NCBI RefSeq assembly: GCF_964204865.1
Contig: NC_135251.1
Span: forward strand, 16,182,001-16,246,000
DNA length: 64,000 bases
Direction of reading: 5' to 3'
Origin: Styela clava
Lineage: Eukaryota > Chordata > Ascidiacea > Stolidobranchia > Styelidae
The translations under genes and the position numbers were made by a program. A model generated the notes under the pieces. That model saw only the letters and a list, made by a program, of their open reading frames with translations. It was not told the DNA's origin and ran no database searches. Positions 49,973 through 62,500 of this stretch are shown here, in pieces. How positions within the stretch are numbered: position 1 is the stretch's first letter; each line of letters begins with the position of its first letter.

Positions 49973-52483
49973 CACAGTCTGTGAGACTGTAGATCTTTTA
50001 TTTTAACATTCCATGCACGGTGACCCTAATAATATTCAGGTTTTTGTTAGATCTTGTAAGTTTTGAGTGACTGTGAAATTTGGTTGAAAAGTTAATAAAG
50101 AAGCAAAGGTGTAAAAAGCAAAGCTGCCCGAACTGCTCAGTTCGGATGTCACTATCTTTCTTTTGTAAGCCATGTATCTTTGCAATGAATCAGGCGTTAA
50201 ATTGTCTCATGATTTTCAAAAACTGTTTTATTCCATAATAAATTTTAACATAATTGCACTATTTTGTTGAAGAATATCCTATCGTTTCAAAATGATGCTT
50301 ACCAGGTATGATCAAGACTCTGCTGAGTGACATTCTGAATCACCAACTTTGGTTTTTTCTGTTGAAGTAGACTTTCATACTTCACACCTGCGGATTAAGC
50401 AGGCCAGTGATCTAGTTTTTGCTTGCCAATAAGTATGCCACTATAATTTACTAAGATTATATTATATCATCAAATGAAATTATTTTATTTTAAAAGTTCT
50501 TAGTTTATTGTAAACAATGAACTAGTTCTATTTCACTGGATTGAAGGGGTTACTTGCATTGATCTGTTTCATATTGAAAGTTGCAAGTTGCCTTTTCCAT
50601 CCTTTATTTATACCACTCAACTTTGAGGCAAAAAGAAGAATTTTGTTTTAGGATTCTAACCCCACTTGAATTTGAGTTCCTGTTTAGTTTGAATTGTTAC
50701 TGGCAATGGGGGGAAAAGGAAAAGCTTTCTAGTTTTGCTGTGTGAAGCGCTGCTTCAAGTATGCTAAAATGAAAAAACATTTAGGATTTGATGTTTAAAA
50801 TGATAAGATCAACAGTTATTTGTCTCATTGTAGGCTGTCAATATTTTTCTGCTATCTGCACAATGAATTCCATTTGATTCCGACATGCATTTTACTTTGC
50901 AGTTGTCATCTTTATTACAAAACTGATCACAGTTGTATCATGATTATTCTTCATATTGTAAATAAAGTCTGTTAATTTTATTCCACAGAAATCTTTTTTG
51001 CAAATAATATCTTGGTAATGTACAGTTCATATCTTTTTTGAGGAAGTTGTATTTGAGGTCGAAGGTAATATTCTAGAACAGGGGTCGGCAACCTTTCGCA
51101 TTAGGAGATCCATTTGGCATCGCTTCCGAGTCGCAACATCTACTCTTATGTCTATCAAAAGTTTACAGCTACACGTAAAATAAAAAACTTTTATTATGTC
51201 TTTTTAACGATTTATTTCACTCAGTTAATGTGATTTATGCCCCTGAATTTCCCTGCACAGTTTAGAGATTTGAGAAAAACATCCTTGCCACATTTATCCA
51301 GTTGGGATCATGAACGATTTGAATTTCCACTGCAATCTGCACTGCGAACCCTAAACCGACTGGATATTTACTAATTTTGAGAGTTGGCTTTCTACAAAGG
51401 ATCCAACAAATCTTAGCAACAATTGAAATGAATACAGCTGTTAGCAGCTCTGCTGATTATTAAAACTCTGGGAAAACCACTTATGATGCAATAATCTTGT
51501 TCCTACTGAGAAGAAAATGTTTGTTTAGAGTCCTTTGACAGACTTTATAGACATCTTGAGTGGTTGGGCAATTGTTCGTTCTACTGATAATGAGTTAATA
51601 ATCATAAGAAGAGAATAGTGTTGCAGAAAGAGATTTAGAGCGTAGTAGTTTTTGTTCAACGCATGCAACTGAGTACTACGACGTCATTTAAAATTTTATC
51701 AGGAGTAAAAGGTCGTTTGGTTCAGATTTAGACAGCATGGAACTACCATGGCTATCAGCGCTGCATATTACATCCACCATGAAGTAGAAATGGTTAGTTA
51801 ACATGATGGAACTTCACACATCCAAGAGCTTACGCTTCTCGGTCCTCTTTTCATCAAAAAAATGCATTTTTTTTATCGTTGTGCTCTTAATACATCTCAA
51901 GTTGAAGCATCTACCAAGATGTGTCAAAGATTACCAAGAATTTTATTATACTTCCTTTTTCACTCCCAAATATTGGTGTAGCATAAACTCAATGTAATCT
52001 ATAGCCTACTGCTCATCATTATTGTAAATGTTGTTAGAGCATAGAAGCAGGAAAGGATTATAAATCAGTTAGGAAAGAAAATTGGCAATACAATCAGCTT
52101 GGACTATAAACACCTTTTCTCCTTGTTTTGTTGCCCACTGGTTGGGGAACACTGGACTATAGGGAAGGGTTATAAAGCTAAGAATGGGATAGGCTTTTAA
52201 AATTTATTTCAGGTTAATAACCAAGTTATAGTTATAGATGTATGGAATGAATACAAATGTAAGGAGTATGACAATTCTTTTATCATCTCTCATAATGATT
52301 CAAATCAGTCAACCCAAGCAGTGTAATCAGCGACATGTAGGGCAAGAATAATTAAATAGATAATATAGTCACATCTCATTGTAGGGGAGCATTACTTGTG
52401 AACCAACTACGAACCTTATGTTTCCAAGTGGAATTATTAGCATTTTGATCATATAAATTAATACAATTTCACTATCATTTGTT
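49973..52483. other. ZMYND8 3' UTR and repeat-rich spacer
   Basis: No gene is seen. AATAAA at about 50094 and 50960 are candidate polyadenylation signals for ZMYND8. From 51079 a hAT-like end (CAGGGGTCGGCAACC) opens, and near 52135-52157 a likely right end of a related element (CCCACTGGTTGGGGAACACTG) occurs, but their flanks do not match, so they may belong to two elements. The open frame 51803-51997 shows no domain. Confidence 0.45.
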
Positions 52484-52489
52484 TTTATT
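52484..52489 (-). terminator. Polyadenylation signal of DDX31
   Basis: AATAAA on the minus strand, about 45 bp past the DDX31 stop codon. It is a canonical hexamer in a suitable position. Confidence 0.55.
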
Positions 52490-52533
52490 ACACAAGTCTC
52501 AGACAAACACGATCATCAAACAATTTTCTTAGC

Positions 52534-55453
52534 TCAACGCTTTTTCATTTTTTTAGCTGGAATATCAGAACTTGATAAACCGCTGCTAAACTCCGACATT
52601 AAGTCAGGTTTTCGAGACATTTTATTTTTCATTATCTGTTTCCTACTAAGGCGTGGTTTACTCAATTCTTTTGTCACTTGGATATTTTCTTTCTTTTGAT
52701 CTTCTGAGTCTGATGGCTGTTCTTTTTCAACTTTAGTCAATTCGATCTTTGCCTCTCGATACTCGAATGAAGTTTTCACTGGTAACTGGCCGACAGATTT
52801 TTGAAGATTTTTCACAATATCATGTGGAGCATCCTGCAATCCAAAACTTTTAGCAACATGTCCAAGGTGTAAATATTTGACATGAAAAATTGATTTGAGT
52901 TCTGTGGGATATGTTGCATAAGCACGAATAAAAGACATGTACGCAGTTCTTGCTAGCGTTTTGATTTTAATACTTTTAGAAACGTAAGATTCCATCTGGC
53001 TTTGTAAATTTGTGGCTTCACTCTTTGCTGCATCCAAAAGTCTCAATTTGAAATCTGCATTCTTTTTATTCACACCAGTTGCATTTATTCCCATAATTAA
53101 GATGTCATCAACATTCATTTCTTCAACTTGTATATTGAATTGTGTTAGCAGGTTGACATATTTAACTTCAGATGGTGTCAGCATCAGGAGAGCATTACCT
53201 GTGCATGAAAATAACAGTAGTAGTTTGAAACCATGTAGTAGGCTCAGTAGTTGGTGCATCTTGGTAAGCATTTAAATTCACTTGCCATCGGGCCTATGAT
53301 TACCCCTATGTAGGTTTGAATCCTGTGGGGGATAATTATGTAGACAAGAATTGCTGAACCCATCACCGCTGTTCATGATGAAGCGTTTCTTTATCCCCGA
53401 GAGAGATAAATATGAAAAATCTATCCTAGTTTTGACCCTGGTTCCAAAAACATGCATCTCCATATATTTTGTTATTTCAATGCCTATGCCAAAGACAAGG
53501 ACAGAACAAAATTGATTGACAATCATGTTTATGCAGTGATTTGGTGCTCTGTTCAAAAATGTAATAGCACGGCAGGATCAGAAATCTGTCTGTCTCTACT
53601 AATAATGCAATAAATTTAGCAGAAAATGTAGTGACCATTACTATCATGATCTATTCAACTGACGTAGGTGTTCTAATGGGATAATGTATTTTACTGTCAA
53701 AATCTTACCAAGTAAAAAAAATTTAATTTGATGCAAAATACAATTTCACTGTACATAATTCAAGTAACCTCATACCTTTGTTTCCTGCTCTTGCAGTTCT
53801 TCCAGCTCTATGAATATAATCAACCGGACTCCCTGGACTCGTGTATTGAATTACCCAATGTACACTTGGAAGATCCAAACCTCTCGCGGCAACATCTGTT
53901 GTCAGTAAAATACCAGTATCACTAATTGAAAAGCTGTGAAAAACTTCTTGTCTCTCGTTTTGTGACAGTCCACCATGAAGCTGTACAATGTTGACATGTT
54001 CTACTTCACTATCAGCCAGATCTATATCCAAAGGAATCTCCATGCCGTTATCAAGTTTTGGTTTTCGTAAAACATGCTTTAAAAGATGATAGTGAAACTC
54101 TACAGAATCTCTGCAAGACAAAAACACAATCACTTTCACTGGTTTGTTCCTCAATTGCTTTGCTTTGAGAAATGTTGCCAAAGCCACGAGTCTCAATTTA
54201 CTAGGTATAATGCAAACATGTTGGATGAGTTTTTCAGGCAGCGCGAATATTTCATCATCTTCCTTCTCAATCCCGCTATCCACATCAGTATTAGTAACCT
54301 GTACATGGCATGGATTATGCAGAGCGAGATCAACCAGCCTTTGTACTTTATCTGATAAGGTAGCAGACAGAAGCACATTTTGACATTTTTTTGTTGACTG
54401 ATTTTTAACTGCATTTCTTATTGCATCTACTTGCTTTTGAAATCCCATGTCAAGTAAGCGATCTGCTTCGTCAAATATTAACCATCTTAGATTTGCAAGT
54501 GAAAGTGCCTCTGTTGTTTGTATATGATCCAAAATACGACCTGGCGTACCAATTATAATATTTATTCCTTTACGAATTCGAGATTTCTCTGATTTACGGT
54601 TTTCGCCACCAATGATCCAAGTGGCAACAATTCTGCAAAATGGCAGAGTTAACTTTGAGAAAACATCATATGATTGTAGAGCCAGTTCTCTTGTCGGTAC
54701 CAGCACCATTGCGATTGGCCCATCTTTCCTTTTTATATTTGGTTTGATCTCCTGTATTCTATGTATCACTGGAATCGCATATGCAAGGGTTTTTCCAGAA
54801 CCAGTCTGGGATTTTACTAGAGCATCGCGGCCAGATAAAAGAACAGGAATCGCTTTCTGCTGAATAGAAGTCATATTTTTCAACTTTAAGTTGTGATTAA
54901 TATACGATAATAAATGTGGATGAATCTCTAAATCTGAGAAATTCTCCCTGGAAAAAATATCTTCCTGTACACTTGAAATATCAGGTTGAGAAACCTTTGG
55001 TATCTCTGGATTCTGATTAAATAGAGATGATTTCCGATGAGCTGTAACAGAAGTCTTTTTCGTTATTTCATTCAGATTTGTCTTTTGTTTATCAGTACTC
55101 GACTTGGATTCATCCGTGTTCAATGAAACAACAGTTTTTCCTTTGGTATTCGATCTCTTTGCAAAATATTTTACTTTTTTCGGTTTTTCATTTGGCAAGA
55201 CTTCAACTCCTTTGAAATGGAGCGCAGTGCTATAATCATCATTTTCATTCTTTCCCTGTTTTAAAACAGAATTATCTTCTGAATCCAAGATTTTTACCTT
55301 TGATGTATTTAATATGGTGGGCTTTGCATTTTGTCCAACATATCTATACCGACTTGTATTTCGATAATTCTTATTTCCCCAGAATCTATTTTTTTTCTTG
55401 TGGAGCGGAAAGTTTCCAGATGCACTTAAGTTTATACTGAGATCATCATCCAT
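52534..55453 (-). CDS. DDX31: DEAD-box RNA helicase DDX31 (yeast Dbp7 type)
   Basis: Two exons, 55453-53776 and 53198-52534, join in phase (AAC AAA G | GT AAT GCT) to give 780 aa. DDX31/Dbp7 is a nucleolar ATP-dependent RNA helicase used in large-subunit ribosome assembly. Visible motifs: Q motif (FSDLEIHPHL...TSIQQKAIP, ~172-203), Walker A SQTGSGKT (~215-222), PTRELALQ (~253-260), GTPGRILDH (~302-310), DEAD (~328-331), SAT (~363-365), LLTTDVAARGLDLP and HRAGRTARAGNKG (ending ~560). After the core, the second exon holds the C-terminal extension of this subfamily (FIRAYATYPTELKSIFHVKY) and a basic tail ending PAKKMKKR. The N-terminal 170 residues are basic and low in complexity. The spacing of PAHSR-type motifs and the C-terminal domain favour DDX31 over other DEAD-box proteins. 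Confidence 0.95.
53278..53415 (+). repeat. SINE family A fragment in DDX31 intron
   Basis: The segment CACTTGCCATCGGGCC then GGTTTGAATCCTG and GGGGGATAATTATGT matches the B-box part and body of family A. It lies in the single DDX31 intron, antisense to the gene. Confidence 0.65.
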
Positions 55454-56567
55454 GATGTTAATAATTTTATATAGATATTATCACTTGAAATACAAATGTA
55501 TGAATGTAAATTAAAATAAGATAGTTGTTAATAGTGCCAAACATGAAACAATGCATACCGGTAATTGAATATATAACGTATTTATAATATGATAGCTTAA
55601 AATGTTAAGAGAATATCCACACAAATAACTGCAGCCACAAGTAATTGAAGTGTATATATCACAATCATGCTTATTGTCATCAACATAAAACACATAGTGT
55701 CAATACATCTAATATACATAATATATTTACTTTGGTATAATTAGGTCTTAAAGGCAAATAGTTTCACTTTTGGTACTTTCTTTATTGTGTTTATAAGCAG
55801 GAGAACTTCTAATTGAAAAATGATAATAATTTTTTGAATTTGACATGATGCAAGGATGGGTCATTTTTTTACACTAAGTAATTAATTGATTCAAATTGAA
55901 CTATATCTTATAAAGTATATCTTCAATGAATTACTTGATATATAATAGGCCTATTACTCAGTTTCAGTTCGTCATTGATATTACGCGATATTACTATACT
56001 ATTACTACGATACATTATGTGAATCAACATGCCATGATGATAATCTGCATAACAAGATTGTCAGTGATGGTAACTATACTCTCAGTCTAGGGCTTTAAAA
56101 GTGTATATTGCACTATATTAAACAGAAAAAAAATTGAAAATAATCGAGCATTTATCCAGCAATTATAAAATGGAAACAGAAAGTTTTTAATCATAAAATT
56201 TTTGAGCAGAAAAAAAAAATTGAAAACAATTGAGCATATTTGTCCAGTAATTATGAAATGGAAACAATACTTGGAAACTTTTGTGTCAATTATTTATTTA
56301 GAAACTTGGTCAAAATAGCAGAGGTACAAAGCATTCAATCTCATTGATGAGTGATACTTCTCATATACAGATATATTTTACAGCCAAATTCAAACATTTG
56401 ACTTTACATATTTCAGTATTTATAATAAATATAAAATTGTGATTTTAAATGTATACTTCAGATGACATATATGTAATAAAATACCATACAAAATGGATTA
56501 TCTTTTCCAGTTTCGAGTGCAATATTTACTGGTAAACTAGATTGCAGTGGAACCACAACAACTTCGT
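55454..56567. other. Spacer between DDX31 and Arpin genes
   Basis: AT-rich, no gene. An ~84-bp imperfect tandem duplication is present at 56123-56206 and 56207-56285 (shared CAGAAAAAAAATTG, GAGCAT, ATCCAG/GTCCAG, AATTAT(A/G)AAATGGAAACA). The region should hold the DDX31 promoter and the 3' end of Arpin, since both genes read leftward. Confidence 0.5.
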
Positions 56568-57242
56568 TCAGTCGTCCCACTCGTCTTCATCCACACCTTC
56601 CACTACAGGCACCTTGTTTGATACATCACCACCTTTATTTGCCAATATTTTATCTGTCCATGATGATCCAACTTTTTCATCGCCTGCCATGTTACCCACT
56701 GTTCGAGACTCTATTTCAATCCTTAGTAATTGATCAATAAATTGAGAATCACTTTTTGTCTTCAGCCTTACTTCATTATCAATGTCAATATCAAGTTGTT
56801 CCACATTTTCTTCTGATATCCAAAATGGAATCACATCAGAAACAGGGCCATTTTCAGTAATGCTCAAAAGCTGTTCTGATCCGATTATTTCTTTCAGCTT
56901 CATGTTTTCTATTTTATCTGTTTTCCCTTTGTCTACTGTTTTATAAGAGGACATCAAATAACCAGTGCTAACTTTCGTTTTCGCGCTAAAATTTGGTGTT
57001 GTTTCTTTGCCAGAACCGTCAAATTTTCGACGATGTGCTTGTTTTACTTTGACGTGAAAGACGAAATATCGATGCTTATTTTTAGAACTATCGACGATTG
57101 CATACCTCGATTTTTTGGTAACTTTTCCTTCTAGCAAAACCCCATCGCCTTTTGCAGTAAACTTCCCAATGAACCATTCAGATACATGACATGTTTTCAC
57201 AGGTAACGTCGTCAGACTATCGTTACTATAAATGCGACTCAT
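56568..57242 (-). CDS. ARPIN: Arpin, Arp2/3 complex inhibitor
   Basis: One uninterrupted frame of 224 aa (human Arpin is about 226). It starts MSRIYSNDSL, matching the Arpin N-terminus MSRIY. Shared blocks are DGVLLEG (~33-39), HRRKFDGSGKE (~70-80), PNFSAKTKVSTGYLMSSYK (~83-101), FWISEE (~140-145), VRLKT (~158-162), GSSWTDKILANK (~192-203) and the acidic end EDEWDD. In the family, the C-terminal acidic tail with its Trp binds Arp2/3 and competes with WAVE, slowing lamellipodial actin branching downstream of Rac. The open frame extends upstream to 57335 but without another ATG, so 57242 is the preferred start. Unlike the split vertebrate gene, no intron interrupts it. Confidence 0.96.
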   Translation of the reverse strand: MSRIYSNDSLTTLPVKTCHVSEWFIGKFTAKGDGVLLEGKVTKKSRYAIVDSSKNKHRYFVFHVKVKQAHRRKFDGSGKETTPNFSAKTKVSTGYLMSSYKTVDKGKTDKIENMKLKEIIGSEQLLSITENGPVSDVIPFWISEENVEQLDIDIDNEVRLKTKSDSQFIDQLLRIEIESRTVGNMAGDEKVGSSWTDKILANKGGDVSNKVPVVEGVDEDEWDD

Positions 57243-57589
57243 TATACAAGTATAAACAGCCCAAGTGAGATTCGACGAGCAAAACGCACTTGCGAAATTC
57301 CTGCTACTGTACTTATATTGTGACACGCGGTCCACTGACTGTCGAGAAACCTTGAGAAAAATGAACTAAAAAATGATGGTAACTTCAACACTGTAACAGC
57401 TCAATGAAACTGAGAGGGGTTGGTAGCCTGAAAGTCTCGTTGCCAGCAGCACATTAGGAGCAACGCATGTTCTTCATGAGGCATTTTTTCATTAACTATG
57501 GTCCTATGACTGAGGTATGTGACGCGGCGGTCTCTGAAGTTAAGCGTAAAATTATTTTGAAATGACTGATGTAAGTTTCATTCTCACAG
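57243..57589. promoter_or_regulatory. Upstream region of Arpin
   Basis: Non-coding sequence between the Arpin start and the exon-like fragments to the right. By position it contains the Arpin promoter. I see no distinctive element. Confidence 0.3.
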
Positions 57590-58945
57590 CTCTTCTTCCG
57601 ACTCTACAGGACGAAAAGAAGAATTATGACGATGGACGTTTCATTGAAATATTTTGAGAGTGCCCAGGATTTGTATCAAACGAATTCCGATTCCAAGATA
57701 TTTAAGAGCTTCGATGAACGATTTTTAGCTCCTATCTTCACGTAAGAAACCCAGACATTTTTCCGAAGTGCCTTCTATTTGGTACATTAATACTATGAAG
57801 TGTTTCCACATAATAGCTATTTGATTTACTAAACTTTGCTAATAAAAATTATTTGTTCTACAGGCAAATATTTAGTCATCTGGCTCAATAGAAAGTCTGC
57901 GAGAATGAAACACAAATTCCCAAGAAAAGGTATAGGAACGAGACGATACGGCATATGTATTTAAATATATATTTATTAAAACTGGTATACCCATATGTTA
58001 AATAAAATATAGAATATACCGTAGCCTTGTTAGGAGAGATAAATACTGTATATAGTTTCTAACACGGAAATTTCCTTCCCAAATCAATGTTTTGAAATAA
58101 ACACTGATAAATGCTTTATTATTACAGCTTTGTCTTGGCTGCTTTTGCACTCCGAAAGATTCAAAAACGAGAGAATTCATTTCTACAACAATTCCAATCT
58201 ATAATATTCGCTAAATTAGTAGACCTATTGTTTTTTCGAGCATCAATCTTTGTCATTCATCTTCAGTAGGCTCAACAGACTCTTTGGAATCAGTTCACAG
58301 AAATATCAAATAACAGGAAGCATTGAATAACCGAAATGATGAGGTAGATGATCACTTTATTTATGTTTCTGTTATCAATTTTTTGGCTCAATACAGTTAC
58401 AATTTTAGGTTATATTCAAATTAAATATTTTTATAAATTCAGAATCTGTCTGGTACCGTGTTCAACAAAGAAGATTTGGATAAATCACCAAGCAAAGTTG
58501 GCAACATTAGATATATATTAAAAACAATAATTCAAGTTTAATATCATCCCATGAATATTTTCTAGTTTCAATTTTTATCGAACTTTCACTTTTCAGACAA
58601 CGAATAGATCCTATGTTTGTTGGTAGTTAGACCAGCAACGTCACCTGTATTATGTTTATTGGTCACACGTTGCATTGTTAACTTATATTTAACACTGAGA
58701 GTACTGTGCCCCATTTTTTTTTTGTATCGTTTACTACGCCTATACCACATAAAATCGATTAGAAATCAGCAATGAATGGGTAAATGAGTGGGTGGGCTAC
58801 AGCTACATGGGATGGGTTACAGCTTTACTTTGGCTGCTTTTGCAATCCGAAAGTTTTGAAGAAGAATTATGACGATATTTCACTGGAATCTTTTGTAAGC
58901 GATGTGATGAGGAATTTTGTCAAACGCAAATCCTGAGTTGTACAT
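57590..58945 (+). pseudogene. Repeated exon-like fragments, decayed locus
   Basis: Related pieces occur three times. At about 58827-58932, after the acceptor GGTTACAG, the frame encodes LYFGCFCNPKVLKKNYDDIS and SFVSDVMRNFVKRKS, then stops. At 58127-58212, after ATTACAG, a similar start encodes LCLGCFCTPKDSKTREFI. At 57593-57739, CGAAAAGAAGAATTATGACG and following bases match the second half of the first piece; another frame there encodes MDVSLKYFESAQDLYQTNS and ends at an AC|GTAAGA donor, which can join 57863 and then stops. Splice-like borders and protein-like frames suggest a gene that was duplicated and then decayed, or a poorly conserved small gene. I do not recognise the product. Confidence 0.35.
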
Positions 58946-59525
58946 CTTTGGTTGTACGAAATATGGCTATAAAGACTTTTTGTAAAATTATTAAACGGAT
59001 AAGGCCATGGCGGCTTAACCTTAACCCTATGTCAGCTGTCACTCTGAGTCTATTTTGCATTATCCTCTTTCAGACACTCGCTAATTGCTGATCATTAACC
59101 CCCAAAACACCATTTAAGACATGCCATATAATGGCAGATTGAGAAGAATCATACCCAGGTTTTCTGTCGTGTTAAGAAAGCAAGTCAATTTCCACTGCTC
59201 TATACATAGTAAACCCTAGCCCAATTGCACCGATTAATCAAAAACTCGTGCGACTTCCGACAATAACGATAGTTGTTCAATAGTGGAGGGATACTGATAT
59301 TAACGAGATAAGATTTATCGCAAGGAGAGCAAGGTTTTCGGGATAATAAGCGGTGCAAAGATGTTCATGTTCATAAAACCGCGAAAGAGTCTATTCCAAC
59401 TTACAAACTTCGATTCAAATTGTTGAAAAATCCCTGAACAAACACAGACAACTCGAAATGTCGTAGCAAATTAGCAGTCTAATGTTAATCGCATTTTTGC
59501 TAGTCATGGATCATCTTTTATACTT

Positions 59526-62500
59526 TCATTTATTTTTTATTCCGTTGATTACTTTTTCCACATGTCCTACGAACGCAGGAAAGTTTGGATCAGTCAGACA
59601 TGTAGTTACAAATTCAGCCATGCCTTCGGCGGAATTTGTGACATCATAGTTACAATGTTGATATAGAAGTGGCATACTTGTATCCGACAGAATTGTTGAA
59701 CAAATATTAGAGACGGTAGGCAATGCAGGCATTGTTATGGCCTGTATGGTAAAATATACAAAGATGAATCAGAATTTTGGTCAGGGTTATTTTGCTCAGC
59801 AATAGAACATTTTTATATCCTAGTGGTTAATATATGCAATTACCTGAGCGCATTATATCAATCTATTACTACGAGAGAGAGAGAGATTTTATTTCCAAAG
59901 AACGATGTTAAAAAAGAACAATGATACAGATTTTTATAGAAATACAGTGCAGTGAAACGACAGAAATGTAATTTATAATAGTGTTCCATTAAAAATTAGT
60001 TCGTCCATTGTATTCGCCGTATTATTAAGCATACTTTCATATATGACTACTGCCCAAAATGCCTGTTGGGGACGGACTACGCCCTTAAATCTGCCTTTCT
60101 AGCAAAACTTATTTGTAATATATGGGTGCTCCAGTTAGCTACGGTAATTGTGTTCGCCGTATAAAATCTACTGTTTCTAAATTTGGAAACTTCCATAAAA
60201 ATTCAAATGGATATATTAATTCCGAAGTTTTACAGACGACAGATCGAGAAATTGTTTTAGTTTCTTGAACGAAACTATACTGCAGTTCATATTATACTAA
60301 AGCATCATTTAAATTATAATTTGTGAACAAATTGTATTAACTATAACTAAAAATCAACTAACCTGGGTGAGAGCATTTTCATTAGTTGTGTTTTCTATAA
60401 CTTTGACGGTAAAATACTTTCCCATAACACTCGCGCATTCTTTACATAATTTATCGCTTGTCGAACCCGGAGTATCACAATCACGAAACTGTCAACGAAA
60501 AGAGATACGGCATTATCGGCAGTACAAATACGAAATTGCGAGTGTCATTTGCAGCGTACTGGTGTGCGGTTGGAAAACAAAACTTTTTGGGATCAAGTCC
60601 GGAAGTTAGTACTATTGCGTTGAAATTATAATAAATAATCGATATTTTTCTAAAACAATGTGAGGTTCCGACAGAAAGATGACAAAAAAGGGATTTCATT
60701 TTCGGCATTGAGCTGTTTTGGTACCATTTGATTTTATTGATTGTAACATATTGTGGGTATTTACAAAGCAGAATTGGCAAAGGTATTAACAGGAAAAGAA
60801 CCCATGTCGTTATTCGCGTTTTTTCTTTTGTGTCGAAATCGAAATTTCCTTACCTACATATTCACCATACAACTTGATTTTTGTGCGGAAAAGTCTTAGC
60901 ATTAATGCTCTTAATCGATATGTGCCAAGCTGCGCATGTTCAGCTTTAAATTAAAAAAGTAGAATTGAACTCTTTACCCCAGTTTGTAAAAGTGGCTAGG
61001 AAGTCCATGGTTGATGAAAATCAACTTCTGGCTACAGTAAGTCAAAAACGTCAAGAAAATAAGACGCTCCAGAAGTATGTGTACCAATATGAAGGTGAAT
61101 AATTTTTTGTTCGCCTATTTTACATCAAATTGCGTAAAGGGGCTGAAACCTATGGGCAGGGGGATATTCACTTGTCTAACACAGACAGTCCCCTAACTCG
61201 TAATAGAACTAAAACATGAAAAATCGGAATTAAATATGGCCTAACCCTAACCTGGTACACATACTTTGGGAGTAGGGATACCACTTTTGGATTTACGAAT
61301 CGGATCGATTCGAATCGCATCTTTTCCGGATCGATTCGAATCAGATTTACGCGAATCGGAAAAAGAGAGCGATTTACCGAATCACTCGAAATAATGTGAG
61401 GCGTAATTTCCACCAAACTGCGAGTTCAGTTTTCCACTGAATAGCCTAAGTTTCTATTATGCGCGAATTTATATCGGATCGTATACCTGAAAATTCGTGA
61501 CAATTTTGATGAAAATTTTCAACAGCACACCTGCGTTGCGACCAAGTTATTGTACGCCCTGGCATGATTGGATAAAGAATCAGCTACCGACGTCTAGATA
61601 ATATTTAATTTTGGTTGAAATTTAATTTAAACTTTGTTCTGAGTGAAATATTTCGCGTATATTCGAGGAGAACTATTACTGAATGAGTTCATGGGCCGGC
61701 AATGTTAATTGACAATCATGTTTCTCATTCTAAAATATATATTTATTTTGTTTGCGTCTATCAGGCTTCCACTCGAGTGGCGGTAAACGAATTCAGGGGG
61801 ACATAATGTAACAGTAAATACACGTCTTTTTTCAGCTGTTACAAAAAAAAGTAGTATTTACTTTTAACTTTGTTAAAGCGATACAAGCGGGAATAAAACA
61901 TTTCGGATCATTTCTAGCAAATGCCATAACGGACAGGTGGGAGTAAATAATACTTGAGGAATGGCAACTTGTGCTCTGTTTTACATCAACACGTGCCAGA
62001 TTTCATACCAGACGAAGCATACAGTGCGAATGTCGTCTTACCTCAGCCCCAGGGAGGGACCATGTTTGATCGAGATGAAACGTCGACCAATTATCGCTTG
62101 TCAGCGCGGCGTCCACTATGCACATTTGGACTTTCTGGATTACGAAATTAAACGTAGTCCACGATAATAATGTAGCCCGAGTTAGCCAATAACGCTGTTA
62201 GCCACAAATAATATGGAAATTTTTGTTCGCAATCGTTGTCGGGTGAACAATTGTTTTTCTCGAAATCTATTTAATTTAATCTTGGTTAAATTTATCGTTT
62301 TCAAGCATATTTTTGCAAGCATTTCGCATTTATAGTAATTCAGATGCAATTAGAATGTTTTTGTTTTATTACTCTATGCTGCTGGCATAAATGTAAAATA
62401 TTGTCCTGAAATTTTGAAGATAAAGAATCGGTAATAAGGCCGGCCTTAATTCAATATAACAAGAAGTGAAATACCAGTCACATATCATACAGGTGTCGGA

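Noticed and set aside
51079-52157. Possible 1.1-kb hAT element after ZMYND8
   Set aside because: The two hAT-like ends differ and no target duplication is visible; they may be ends of two different elements.
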